Position numbers and translations under genes: made by a program. The notes beneath the pieces were generated by a model. The model was not told where the DNA came from. It searched no databases and saw nothing but the letters and a program-made list of their open reading frames with translations. DNA of 64,000 nt from Aldehydirespirator sp965203575 (GTDB taxonomy: Bacteria; Actinomycetota; Acidimicrobiia; Acidimicrobiales; Aldehydirespiratoraceae): the NCBI GenBank assembly GCA_965203575.1, contig OZ241894.1, forward strand, positions 3,720,001 to 3,784,000, in the 5' to 3' direction. Positions 49,202-57,665 of the stretch are shown piece after piece (the first letter of the stretch is position 1; each line of letters begins with the position of its first letter).

Positions 49202-50824
49202 CTACCTGCGAGGCCTCTGGGCAGCCGGCCGGGACAGCACGGCGGCGGCGGCCAGGGACCGGCCGCCGACCAGGTCGGTGTCCCTGGACACTTCCCGGTG
49301 GGCGGCCCGGCCGGGATGCAGGGCGCCCACCAGCAGCCCGTCGCCCGGGGCGGCCCGCACGCACTCCGGCGTGTTGATGGTGCCGTCGAAGGGGCTCGAG
49401 CGGCGGGGGTTCCACAGCGAGTCGGCCGGGGGGTCGAGCAGCATGGTGGCCGCCGGCGGCCCCGGCGGCGCGCAGGCGGCCAGGCTGACCCGGTTCTCGG
49501 CGGCCCGTTCCACCAACCCCAGATCGCACTCCCAGCGGTGCTCAGGCTGCCAGCACACCGCCACCAGGCTGGCGCCGGCCACCGCGGCCAGCCGGATGGT
49601 CTCGGGATGGCGGTGGTCGTCGCCCACGATCACGGCCATGTCGCCGAACGGTGTCCGGTAGAGGCTGATCCCCTCCCCCAGCCGGGTGACGTCCGGATAA
49701 CGGTCGTAGCGGTGGATCTGGGCCTGCTCGTGGACCAGCCCCCCGGCGGTCCACACCTGGCCCACGTGCTGTCCGTCGCGCTCGGCGGTGGTGACCACCA
49801 GTACCCCGGCGGGGATGCCGGCCGGTGCCGGGGTCAGCTCGGGCAGCACCACCAGCGAGGCCCCCGCATCGAAGGCCTTCCCGATCAGCTCAGGATCATG
49901 CTGCGCCCCGGGGACGCACGCGGCCCGCACTTCAGAGACCTCCGTCGCTGCCGGAGTGGCCGTGCCGCTCGCGGCCAGCGGGCTGTACACCCGGGGCCTG
50001 CGACCCTCCAGCCGCCTAGGCCGGCCCCGAGACAGGTCGACGTCGGCCACCACCACCGCCTCGCCCGCCGGCGGGGCCTTGACCACTACCGTGCCGTCGG
50101 GGTCGACGATCTGGCTCTCTCCCGCGCCCTCGAGGGCCTCGGCGGGAACGCCGAGCGCCTCGGCGAACTCCGCGGCCCGCCCGGCCGGAAGCAGCGAGCC
50201 GACCTTGTTGGCCGCCGCCACCCACACCCCGTTCTCGGCGGCCCGCACCGGAACGTGCAGGCTGGCCTCGTCGCGGGCGAAGGAGTTGAGGCTGTTGCAC
50301 AGCAGCCGGGCGCCGCTCACCGCCAGGGCGCGGGGCGTCTCGAAGGTCACGCCGTCCATGCACGCGTACAGCCCGACCGGCCCGAACGCGGTGCCGGCCA
50401 CCGCGCTGGGCCTCTCCCCCGCGCTCAGATAGGCCCGCTCGTTGCCCATGAGCATCTGCTTGTCGGCGGTTGCGGTGATCCGGCCGTCGGGGCCGATCAG
50501 CACGCTGGTGACGGTCACCCGGCCACCGGCGCGGGGCACGGTCACCGCCAGGGCCGCGTACATGCGGTGGTGGGCGGCCCGCCGGGCCAGCGTGCCCAGC
50601 CAGTCGCCGTCCAGTGGCACGGCCACCGCCCGGCAATGCTCCGCGCTGTCGTACACCGACAGGTGGTTGCAGAACTCCGGCAGCACGACCAGTTCGGCGC
50701 CGCCGGCCGCAGCCTCATCGAGCATCCGCACGCACGCGGCCAGATTGGCGTCGACATCGGTCCCCGCCTCGAACTGCGCAGCGGCCACCCGCAAGTGGTC
50801 CCGCACCCCGTCGGTGTCAGGCAA
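49202..50824 (-). CDS. tandem nitrilase-fold protein with degenerate second domain
   Basis: This 540-residue protein is about twice the length of a nitrilase-superfamily amidase. The first domain has the full triad: Glu50 (VVLPEF), Lys122 (ADKQML) and Cys155 (LYACMDG). The second, after residue ~290, keeps VVLPEL but reads HRYDRYPD and VIVGDDHRHPE where Lys and Cys should be, so it is probably inactive. The first domain could hydrolyse an amide, carbamoyl or nitrile group. It follows the IclR gene with an 8-bp overlap and so belongs to the autoregulated unit. Confidence 0.8.
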   Translation of the reverse strand: MPDTDGVRDHLRVAAAQFEAGTDVDANLAACVRMLDEAAAGGAELVVLPEFCNHLSVYDSAEHCRAVAVPLDGDWLGTLARRAAHHRMYAALAVTVPRAGGRVTVTSVLIGPDGRITATADKQMLMGNERAYLSAGERPSAVAGTAFGPVGLYACMDGVTFETPRALAVSGARLLCNSLNSFARDEASLHVPVRAAENGVWVAAANKVGSLLPAGRAAEFAEALGVPAEALEGAGESQIVDPDGTVVVKAPPAGEAVVVADVDLSRGRPRRLEGRRPRVYSPLAASGTATPAATEVSEVRAACVPGAQHDPELIGKAFDAGASLVVLPELTPAPAGIPAGVLVVTTAERDGQHVGQVWTAGGLVHEQAQIHRYDRYPDVTRLGEGISLYRTPFGDMAVIVGDDHRHPETIRLAAVAGASLVAVCWQPEHRWECDLGLVERAAENRVSLAACAPPGPPAATMLLDPPADSLWNPRRSSPFDGTINTPECVRAAPGDGLLVGALHPGRAAHREVSRDTDLVGGRSLAAAAVLSRPAAQRPRR

Positions 50825-51632
50825 GGGGCTGGGCGCCGAGCTTGGCCGAGAGCGCCCGGGTGGCCTCCACCACGGCGGCGGAGGCGGGGCCGATCTTGCT
50901 GCGGAACCGGTAGATCGGCCCGCACACGCTGACGACGGCCACCGGCTCGCCGTTGTGGTCGAGGATCGGGGCGGCCACCGACCCGGCGTCGTGCTGCCGC
51001 TCGCCGAAGGACAGCGCGAACCCTTGGGCGCGGATGCCCTCCAGTTCGGCTCGCAGCTCGTCGACCGAGACGACGGTGGCGTCGGTCAGGGCGTCCAGCG
51101 GGTTGTCGGCCAGGTAGCGGTCGATGGCGGCGTCGGTGAGCCAGGCCAGGAACGCCTTGGACGACGCTCCGGCGTGCAGCGGGAACGACCCCCCGATGGG
51201 CACGGTCATCTTCACCTCGCGCGGCGGGGTGATCTGGTCGACGTACACCCGGCGGTCGCCGTAGCGGACCGACAGGGTGGCGGTCTCGTCGGTCTCGGCG
51301 CTGAGTCGCCGCATCTCGTCGATGGCCAGGGTCCGCACATCGAGCTGGTCGCGGAAGGCGGCGGCCAGCTCCATCACCGCGGGCCCGAGCCCGTACCGGC
51401 GGCTGCGGGGATCGGCGATCAGCAGGCTGCGCTCGCACAGCGACGCCAGGATCCGGTGCACCACCGCCTTGGACACGCCGAGCTCCCGCGAGATCTCGGT
51501 CACTCCCAGCGTGCCCGTCGCCCGCGAGAACAGGAACAGCACCTCGACCGCCCTGTCGATGGCGGCCACGCTGCGGCCCGAGCCGGAAGCCTGGTCCGGT
51601 TCTGCCGACGGTTCGCTCACGGGAGTGTCCAT
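50817..51632 (-). CDS. IclR-family transcriptional regulator
   Basis: The 271-residue protein has an N-terminal winged helix (RSVAAIDRAVEVLFLFS, LGVTEISRELGVSKAVVHRIL) and a C-terminal effector domain (LDVRTLAIDEMRRLS, PLHAGASSKAFLAWL, SVAAPILDHNGEPVAVV) typical of IclR. Such proteins bind palindromic operators and release or activate on binding an aromatic or carboxylic effector. Operator motif E lies 51 bp upstream, and four more copies precede other units of the island. It is very likely the regulon's controller and controls itself. Confidence 0.9.
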   Translation of the reverse strand: MDTPVSEPSAEPDQASGSGRSVAAIDRAVEVLFLFSRATGTLGVTEISRELGVSKAVVHRILASLCERSLLIADPRSRRYGLGPAVMELAAAFRDQLDVRTLAIDEMRRLSAETDETATLSVRYGDRRVYVDQITPPREVKMTVPIGGSFPLHAGASSKAFLAWLTDAAIDRYLADNPLDALTDATVVSVDELRAELEGIRAQGFALSFGERQHDAGSVAAPILDHNGEPVAVVSVCGPIYRFRSKIGPASAAVVEATRALSAKLGAQPLA

Positions 51633-51683
51633 ATCGCCCGACTGGTTGCCATCAAGGGTTTCGATGAGGAACACTAGCCCCGT

Positions 51684-51708
51684 GTTCCTTTGGGAGAAAC
51701 AGCGTTCC
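51684..51708. promoter_or_regulatory. operator motif E (IclR-type), divergent promoter
   Basis: GTTCC-TTTGGGA-GAAAC followed by AGC-GTTCC matches motifs A-D with one change in the right arm. It ends two bases before the ATG of the CoA-transferase gene, so bound regulator would cover its ribosome site. It also faces the IclR gene. Confidence 0.68.
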
Positions 51709-51710
51709 GC

Positions 51711-52901
51711 ATGAGCGGCCCCCTGTCGGACCTGCGGGTGATCGATGCGTCCACCGTGCTGGCCGGGCCGCTGATCGGCCAGATCCTGGCCGACTTCGGC
51801 GCCGACGTGGTCAAGATCGAGCACCCCAAGAAGGGCGACAGCCTGCGGAACCACGGCCCCCACCGGGACGGCCACGGCCTGTGGTTCAAGATGGTGGGCC
51901 GCAACAAGCGCTGCGTGGGCCTGGACCTGAGCCATCCCGACGGCGCCGAGGTCTTCCTTGACCTCGTGGGCGGCGCCGACGTGGTGATCGAGAACTTCCG
52001 GCCGGGCACGCTCGAGCGCTGGGGGCTGGGCTGGGAGGTCCTCTCCGAGCGGCGCCCGGGCCTGGTGCTGTGCCGGGTCACCGGCTTCGGCCAGGCCGGC
52101 CCCTACGCCCGGCGGCCGGCGTTCGGGACGCTGATCGAGGCGATGAGCGGCTTCGCCCACATGACGGGCCCAGCCGAAGGGCCCCCCACCCTGCCCCCGT
52201 TCGGCCTGGCCGACAGCGTCGCGGGCATCAGCGGGGTGGCCGCGGTGATGATGGCCCTGCACCACCGCCGCGCCACCGGCGAGGGCCAGGTGGTCGACCT
52301 GGCCATCCTGGAGCCGCTGGCCATGGCCCTCGGCCCCCACATCGTGGAATGGGACCAGACCGGCCGCATCGCGGCCCGCGCCGGGAACCGCTCGGCCAAC
52401 AACGCCCCCCGCAACACCTACCGCACCGCCGACGGCCGGTGGGTGGCCGTGTCCAGCAGCACCGACTCGGTGGCCGTCCGCACGATGGAGCTGGTCGGCC
52501 GGGGCGATCTGGCCTGCGAGCCGTGGTTCTCGTCGGGTGCGGGCCGGGCCGCCCACGCCGACGAGATCGACGAGGCGGTGGCGTCGTGGATCGGCGCCCG
52601 CCCGCTGGCCGAGGTGGTCGAGGCGTTCGCCGAGGCCGAGGTGGCGCTGGCCCCGGTGTACGACGCCGCCCAGTACGTGAACGATCCCCAGGTGCAGGCC
52701 CGGGGCGCGGTCGCCGCGGTCGAGGACCCCGATCTGGGAACGATCCGGATGCAGAGCATGCTCTTCGGCCTGTCGGCCACGCCGGGGGCGGTGCGCCACA
52801 CCGGGCGGGCACTGGGCGCCGACACCGACGAGGTGCTGGCCGAGGCCGGGGTGAGCGCCGACCGGGTCGATGACCTGCGGGCCGCCGGAGTGGTGGCGTG
52901 A
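51711..52901 (+). CDS. CaiB/BaiF (class III) CoA-transferase
   Basis: The 396-residue protein has the family pattern LRVIDASTVLAGPLIGQIL, ADVVKIEHPKKGDSLR, VVIENFRPGTLERWGLG and VTGFGQAGPY. The aspartate that carries the CoA-linked intermediate is expected near residue 167 (FGLADSVAG). It would activate a carboxylic acid as CoA thioester. It heads a four-gene unit with 4-bp overlaps (cyclase, PrpD, amidohydrolase). The ATG at 51711 is preferred to an upstream TTG. Substrate unknown. Confidence 0.88.
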   Translation: MSGPLSDLRVIDASTVLAGPLIGQILADFGADVVKIEHPKKGDSLRNHGPHRDGHGLWFKMVGRNKRCVGLDLSHPDGAEVFLDLVGGADVVIENFRPGTLERWGLGWEVLSERRPGLVLCRVTGFGQAGPYARRPAFGTLIEAMSGFAHMTGPAEGPPTLPPFGLADSVAGISGVAAVMMALHHRRATGEGQVVDLAILEPLAMALGPHIVEWDQTGRIAARAGNRSANNAPRNTYRTADGRWVAVSSSTDSVAVRTMELVGRGDLACEPWFSSGAGRAAHADEIDEAVASWIGARPLAEVVEAFAEAEVALAPVYDAAQYVNDPQVQARGAVAAVEDPDLGTIRMQSMLFGLSATPGAVRHTGRALGADTDEVLAEAGVSADRVDDLRAAGVVA

Positions 52902-53722
52902 GTCTGGCTCCGACGGACCGGGCCGCCCGCCTGATCGAGCAGGTGGCGGAGGCCACCGTGTACGACCTGGGCCGCCCGATGGGCAACGGGATGGCCCAGT
53001 CCCCGAACCACCCGCCGTTCCGGCACTGCCTGGACCGCCGCCACGGCGACCGGGTCAGAGCCGACGGGGGCTCGGCCGCGGCCGACCTGATCACCACCGG
53101 CTGCCACGTCGGCACCCACGTGGACGCGCTGGCCCACGTGAGCCACCAGGGCCTGCTGTTCGGCGGCGTCGACGCCGCCGAGGCCCAGGCGGGAGGCCGC
53201 TTCGATGCCCTGGGCATCGACGAGCTGGCCCCGTTCGCCGGCCGGGGCGTCCTGCTGGACATCCCCGCCGTGCTGGGTGTGGAGTGCTGCGACGGCGGCC
53301 ACGAGATCACCGTGGCCGAACTGGAGGAGGCGGCCGGGCGCCAGGGCACGCCAGTGCGGTCCGGCGACGCCGTGCTGGTGCGCAGCGGCTGGGGAATCCA
53401 CTTCGACGACGTCGAGCGCTACCAGGGTCTCGGCTCCGGCGTTCCCGGCGTGGGCGAGGCCGGCGCCCGCTGGCTGGCCGACCGGGGGGCGGCCCTGGTC
53501 GGCGCCGACACCCTGGCGTTCGAGTGCCTGCCCGCCGGGGCAGGCCATGCGCTCCTGCCCGCCCACCGGGTGCTGCTGGTGGAGCGGGGCATCAACATCA
53601 TCGAGGCCATGGACCTCGAGGCGCTGGCCGCCGACCAGGTCCACGAGTTCGTGTTCGTGCTGGCCCATCTCAACATCGTGGGCGCCACCGGGGCGCCAGC
53701 CCGGCCCCTGGCTCTGGCATGA
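52898..53722 (+). CDS. cyclase-family (kynurenine formamidase-like) hydrolase
   Basis: The 274-residue protein contains the metal-binding motif HVGTHVDALAHV, which matches the HXGTHXDXPXH pattern of kynurenine formamidase and related cyclases. It starts YDLGRPMGNGM and ends HEFVFVLAHLNIVGATG. Members hydrolyse amide or lactone bonds with a zinc or manganese centre. It is coupled by GTGA and ATGA overlaps to its neighbours. A lactam or amide from pyrrole breakdown is a possible substrate. Confidence 0.85.
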   Translation: MSLAPTDRAARLIEQVAEATVYDLGRPMGNGMAQSPNHPPFRHCLDRRHGDRVRADGGSAAADLITTGCHVGTHVDALAHVSHQGLLFGGVDAAEAQAGGRFDALGIDELAPFAGRGVLLDIPAVLGVECCDGGHEITVAELEEAAGRQGTPVRSGDAVLVRSGWGIHFDDVERYQGLGSGVPGVGEAGARWLADRGAALVGADTLAFECLPAGAGHALLPAHRVLLVERGINIIEAMDLEALAADQVHEFVFVLAHLNIVGATGAPARPLALA

Positions 53723-55176
53723 GCGCCGACGATTCACCGGGCAGCGACGGCGCCGGCGCTGGCACGGACCCCATCCTGGTCCAGCTGGCCCGGCTGGCCG
53801 GGGGCCCGGTGCCGGCGGAGATACGAGCCGGCATCCCGGCCCGCATCATCGACATCGTCGGGATCGCGGTGCGGGCCTGCCCGCTGGACACCTCCCGGGC
53901 CGCCACCGGGTTCGCCCTGGCCCAGGAGTCCGGCCCCCAGGCGACCGCCATCGGCGCCGGCTCGAAGATGGCGGCCACCGAGGCCGCGTTCGTCAACGGT
54001 GTGCTGGCGCACTCCCTCGACTACGACGACACCCACCTCCCGTCGATCCTGCATCCCAGCGCCTCGGTCGTGCCCGCGTCGCTGGCGATGGCCGAGTGGC
54101 GGGGCGCGCCCGGTGCCGACCTCGTCGACGCGGTGGCCGTCGGTCTGGAGGTGGCGGTGCGCCTGGGCATGGGCGGCTACGACCATGGGGCCCGCCAGTC
54201 GGTGTACTTCGAGCGGGGCCAGCACGCCACCTCGATCTGCGGGGCGGTGGGCTCGGCCGCGGCCGCGGCCCGCCTGCTGGGGGCCGGCGCCGACGGCATC
54301 GCCGACGCCATGGGCGTGGCGTGCAGCATGGCCAGCGGGATCATCGAGGCCAACCGGGCCGGCGGCACCGTCAAGCGGCTCCACTGCGGCTGGGCGGCCA
54401 AGGCCGGGGTCACCGCGGCCCAGCTGGCGGTGCGGGGCTTCACCGGGCCGCGCACCGCGGTCGAGGGCCGTTTCGGCCTGTTCCAAGCATTCCTCGGCGA
54501 AGAGGCCGACACCGGTGCGGTGACCGCCGATCTGGGGCTGCGGTGGGAGGCCGAGCGCATCTTCTACAAGCCGTACCCGGCCAACCATTTCACCCATGCC
54601 GCCATCGACGCCGCTATCGGGCTGCGCCGCCGCGGCGTCGGCCCCGACGACGTGGCGTCGGCCACCCTCGAAGTGGCCCCGCCCACGGTTCGAACCATCG
54701 GCGACCCCATCGACGCCAAACGGCGGCCCGAGACCGGGTATCTCGCCCAGTTCAGCGGCCCCTACGCGGTGGCCGCCGGGCTGCTCGGCGGCAACGGCCT
54801 GGGGGTGGGCCTGGCCGACTTCAGCGACGACCTGGCCCGCGATCCCGCCCGGCGCAGGCTGATGGCCCGCATCGACGTGGCCGGAGACGCCGGCCTGATG
54901 GCGATCTACCCGAGCCAGCTCCCCGCTCGCCTGACCGTCACCACCACCGGCGGCGACACGCTGGTCGAGGAGGTGCTGGCCAACCGGGGCGGTCCCGACG
55001 ACCCGCTGTCGGACGAGGACCTGGCCACCAAGTACACCGACAACGTCGACGGATTGGTGAGCGCGGCGACGGCCCGGTCGGTGCATGAGGCCCTCGCCGG
55101 CGTGGCCGCCGCGCCCTCCGCGGCGGGCCTGCTGGCCCCGCTGAGCGTCGTCGGAACCACCGGGGAGGACGGATGA
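53719..55176 (+). CDS. MmgE/PrpD family protein
   Basis: This 485-residue protein has the family hallmarks FVNGVLAHSLDYDDTH, MASGIIEANRAGGTVKRLHCGWAAKAGV and YKPYPANHFTHAAIDA. Members include 2-methylcitrate dehydratase, cis-aconitate decarboxylase and epimerases of tricarboxylic or imino acids. Here it lies between a cyclase and a cyclic amidohydrolase, so (de)hydration of a branched unsaturated dicarboxylate is plausible. Function beyond family is inferred. Confidence 0.87.
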   Translation: MSADDSPGSDGAGAGTDPILVQLARLAGGPVPAEIRAGIPARIIDIVGIAVRACPLDTSRAATGFALAQESGPQATAIGAGSKMAATEAAFVNGVLAHSLDYDDTHLPSILHPSASVVPASLAMAEWRGAPGADLVDAVAVGLEVAVRLGMGGYDHGARQSVYFERGQHATSICGAVGSAAAAARLLGAGADGIADAMGVACSMASGIIEANRAGGTVKRLHCGWAAKAGVTAAQLAVRGFTGPRTAVEGRFGLFQAFLGEEADTGAVTADLGLRWEAERIFYKPYPANHFTHAAIDAAIGLRRRGVGPDDVASATLEVAPPTVRTIGDPIDAKRRPETGYLAQFSGPYAVAAGLLGGNGLGVGLADFSDDLARDPARRRLMARIDVAGDAGLMAIYPSQLPARLTVTTTGGDTLVEEVLANRGGPDDPLSDEDLATKYTDNVDGLVSAATARSVHEALAGVAAAPSAAGLLAPLSVVGTTGEDG

Positions 55177-56633
55177 TCGACACCGTCATCACCGGCGCCT
55201 CGGTGGTCCGCCCCGACCAGGGCACGGTCGACGACGTCGACATCGGCATCACCGGCAGACGGGTCAGCCACCTTGAGGCAGGTCTGGCCGCCACCGCCGA
55301 CGCGGCCGAGGTGTTCGACGGCTCGGGTCTGATCGCCTTCCCCGGCTCGGTGGACGCCCACACGCACATGGGGATCTACAACCCGCTGGACGTGGACACG
55401 GCCACCGAGAGCCGGGCCGCCGCGCAGGGCGGAACCACCACCGTGCTCAACTACGTCCGCACCGGCCAGTACTACCTCAACCGGGGAGGGCCCTACGTCG
55501 AATTCGTCCCCGAGGCGCTGGCGCTGATGGACGGTCGCAGCTACGTGGACTACGCCCTGCACCTGGCCCCGATGCAGTCCTCCCACATAGACGAGATGCC
55601 GCAACTGGTGGACGAGCACGGGGTGACCTCGTTCAAGATCTTCATGTTCTACGGCAGCCACGGGCTGCACGGCGCCAGCGACGACCAGTCGAGCTTCCTG
55701 ATGATCCCGCCGGGCGAGCGCTACGACTTCGCCCACTTCGAGTTCGTGATGCGGGGCTTGGCCGGGGTGCGCCGAGACCGGCCCGAGATGGCCGACGTGC
55801 TGTCGCTGTCGATGCACTGCGAGACGGCCGAGATCATGACCGCCTACACCAGGATGGTCCAGGCCGAGGGCAGGCTGTCGGGGCTGGCCGCCTACTCGGC
55901 CGGCCGGCCGCCGCACTCCGAGGGCCTGGCGGTGACGATCGCCGCGTATCTGGCCCATGAGACCGAGGTCGTCAACATCAACCTGTTGCACCTGTCGTCG
56001 GCCAAGGCCATGGACGCCGCCCTGCGGATGGACCGGTGCTTCGAGAACGTGGACTTCCGCCGGGAGGTCACCGTGGGGCACCTGCTGACCGACATCGAGA
56101 CCGCGGGCGACCCGTGGGCCAAGGTCAACCCGCCTATCCGGCCCCGCGCCGACGTGGAGGCGCTGTGGGAGCACGTGCTGGCCGGCGACGCCCACTGGGT
56201 GGTCAGCGACCACGCCTGCTGCCGGGCCGAGGCCAAGGTCTCAGCCGAGAACCCCGACGACATCTGGCTGGCCAAGAGCGGCTTCGGCGGCACCGAGTAC
56301 CTGTTGAACGGCCTGTACTCCGAGGGCTCCAAGCGGGGCCTGGGGCTGGTGGAGATGGCCCGGATGCTGTCGTGGAACCCGGCCCGCCGCTTCGGTCTGG
56401 GCACCAAGGGCACCATCGGGGTCGGCTACGACGCCGACATCGCGCTGCTCGACCCGTCGACCAGCCACGTGGTGCGGGCGGTCGAGTCGGAGTCGAGCCA
56501 GGGCTACACCCCCTTCGAGGGCCACGAACTCGACGGCAGGGTGCGCCATGTGTGGCTGCGGGGCGAGCCCGTCCTGTCCGGCGGGCAGGTGGTGGGACTC
56601 CCCCGAGGCCGGTACCAGCGAAGGCCCACATGA
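55173..56633 (+). CDS. dihydropyrimidinase/hydantoinase-type cyclic amidohydrolase
   Basis: The 486-residue metal-dependent hydrolase has DAHTHMG (His63, His65), a candidate carbamylated Lys155 (SFKIFMFYGSHG), further ligand regions SMHCETAE and LLHLSSAKAMD, and WVVSDHACC near the end. These are the D-hydantoinase/dihydropyrimidinase landmarks. Some members open cyclic imides such as maleimide and succinimide. It is the last gene of the CoA-transferase unit. In this context opening of an alkylmaleimide from tetrapyrrole breakdown is proposed. Confidence 0.85.
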   Translation: MIDTVITGASVVRPDQGTVDDVDIGITGRRVSHLEAGLAATADAAEVFDGSGLIAFPGSVDAHTHMGIYNPLDVDTATESRAAAQGGTTTVLNYVRTGQYYLNRGGPYVEFVPEALALMDGRSYVDYALHLAPMQSSHIDEMPQLVDEHGVTSFKIFMFYGSHGLHGASDDQSSFLMIPPGERYDFAHFEFVMRGLAGVRRDRPEMADVLSLSMHCETAEIMTAYTRMVQAEGRLSGLAAYSAGRPPHSEGLAVTIAAYLAHETEVVNINLLHLSSAKAMDAALRMDRCFENVDFRREVTVGHLLTDIETAGDPWAKVNPPIRPRADVEALWEHVLAGDAHWVVSDHACCRAEAKVSAENPDDIWLAKSGFGGTEYLLNGLYSEGSKRGLGLVEMARMLSWNPARRFGLGTKGTIGVGYDADIALLDPSTSHVVRAVESESSQGYTPFEGHELDGRVRHVWLRGEPVLSGGQVVGLPRGRYQRRPT

Positions 56634-56713
56634 GCCCGCCCGACACGCTGGTGCGAGGTTGCTCGATGCGGAGCGGTCCGGCGCTGCGGAGCGGTCCGGC
56701 GCTGCGGCCGGGT

Positions 56714-57634
56714 TCAGCGGGGCTGGGGGAATCCGCCGGCCTTGGCCACCAGGCTGGGCACGCGGTGGCCGAGCTGGTCCTCCAGCCAGGTGCTGGCCTC
56801 GATCAGGGCGTCGAGGTCGAGCCCGGTGTCGAAGCCCATTTCGTGCACCATGTACACCACCTCCTCGGTGGCGACGTTGCCGGTGGCCCTGGGCGCGAAC
56901 GGGCAGCCGCCCACCCCGCCGAGGCTGGAGTCGAACACCCGCACGCCGACTTCTATGGCCGCCGCGATGTTGGCCAGCGCGGTGTTGCGAGTGTTGTGGA
57001 AGTGGCCCCGCAACGCGATGCCGGGGGCCTGCTCCGCGGCGCCCTCGAAAAGGGCGGCCACCTGGTTGGGGACCCCGACGCCGATGGTGTCGGCCAGGGC
57101 TACCTCGTCGGGCTGGGTCTCGGCCAGCTCGGCCACGATTCCCAGCACCCGGTCGGCGTCCACCCGTCCCTCGTACGGGCAGCCGCACACCGCGGAGACG
57201 GTCACCGAGGTGCGGATCCCGGTCGCCCGGGCCGTGTCGGAGATGGCCCGCCACCGCTGGATCGACTCGGCCACCGTGGCCCGCTGGTTGGCCTGCGAGA
57301 AGGTCTCGGTGGCCACCACCACGCCGCACACCTCGTCTGCGCCCGCTTCGATGGCCCGCTCCACTCCCCGCTGGTTGAGCACCAGCGCGCTGTAGCTGAC
57401 GCCCTCGCTGCGGGGCACGCCGGCCATGACCGCCTCGCCGTCGGCCATCTTGGGGACCGCTCTGGGGCTGACGAAGCTGGCCGCCTCGACCCGGGTGTGC
57501 CCGGCCGCGACCAGCCGCTCGATGAGCTCCACCTTCTGGGCAGTGCTGAGGTCGGCGGGGTCGGCCTGGAGGCCGTCGCGGGGGGCGACGTCGACGATCT
57601 GGACGCGCTCGGCCTGCTGGTTGGGCCCGGTCAT
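56714..57634 (-). CDS. HMG-CoA lyase-like enzyme (DRE-TIM lyase)
   Basis: This 306-residue protein opens with VQIVDVAPRDGLQADP, the HMG-CoA lyase version of the DRE-TIM metal/catalytic motif. It continues with VEAASFVSPRAVPKMAD, LRGHFHNTRNTALANI (His ligands) and GGVGGCPFAPRATGNVATE, whose Cys is the catalytic cysteine. It would cleave a 3-hydroxy-3-methyl-acyl-CoA to acetyl- or acyl-CoA and a keto product. It diverges from the second CoA-transferase gene across only 31 bp. The natural substrate may be a branched pathway intermediate. Confidence 0.88.
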   Translation of the reverse strand: MTGPNQQAERVQIVDVAPRDGLQADPADLSTAQKVELIERLVAAGHTRVEAASFVSPRAVPKMADGEAVMAGVPRSEGVSYSALVLNQRGVERAIEAGADEVCGVVVATETFSQANQRATVAESIQRWRAISDTARATGIRTSVTVSAVCGCPYEGRVDADRVLGIVAELAETQPDEVALADTIGVGVPNQVAALFEGAAEQAPGIALRGHFHNTRNTALANIAAAIEVGVRVFDSSLGGVGGCPFAPRATGNVATEEVVYMVHEMGFDTGLDLDALIEASTWLEDQLGHRVPSLVAKAGGFPQPR

Positions 57635-57665
57635 GATGGAGCCGAGGATAACGGGGAGGGGGATC

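Noticed and set aside
49298..50932. Plus-strand frame opposite the nitrilase gene
   Set aside because: No motifs and shadow-like composition; the opposite strand has an intact nitrilase triad.
52870..55176. Extended reading of the PrpD frame upstream through the cyclase gene
   Set aside because: The upstream part is Arg/Gly-rich shadow; the ATG at 53719 with ATGA overlap and a normal PrpD start is the real beginning.
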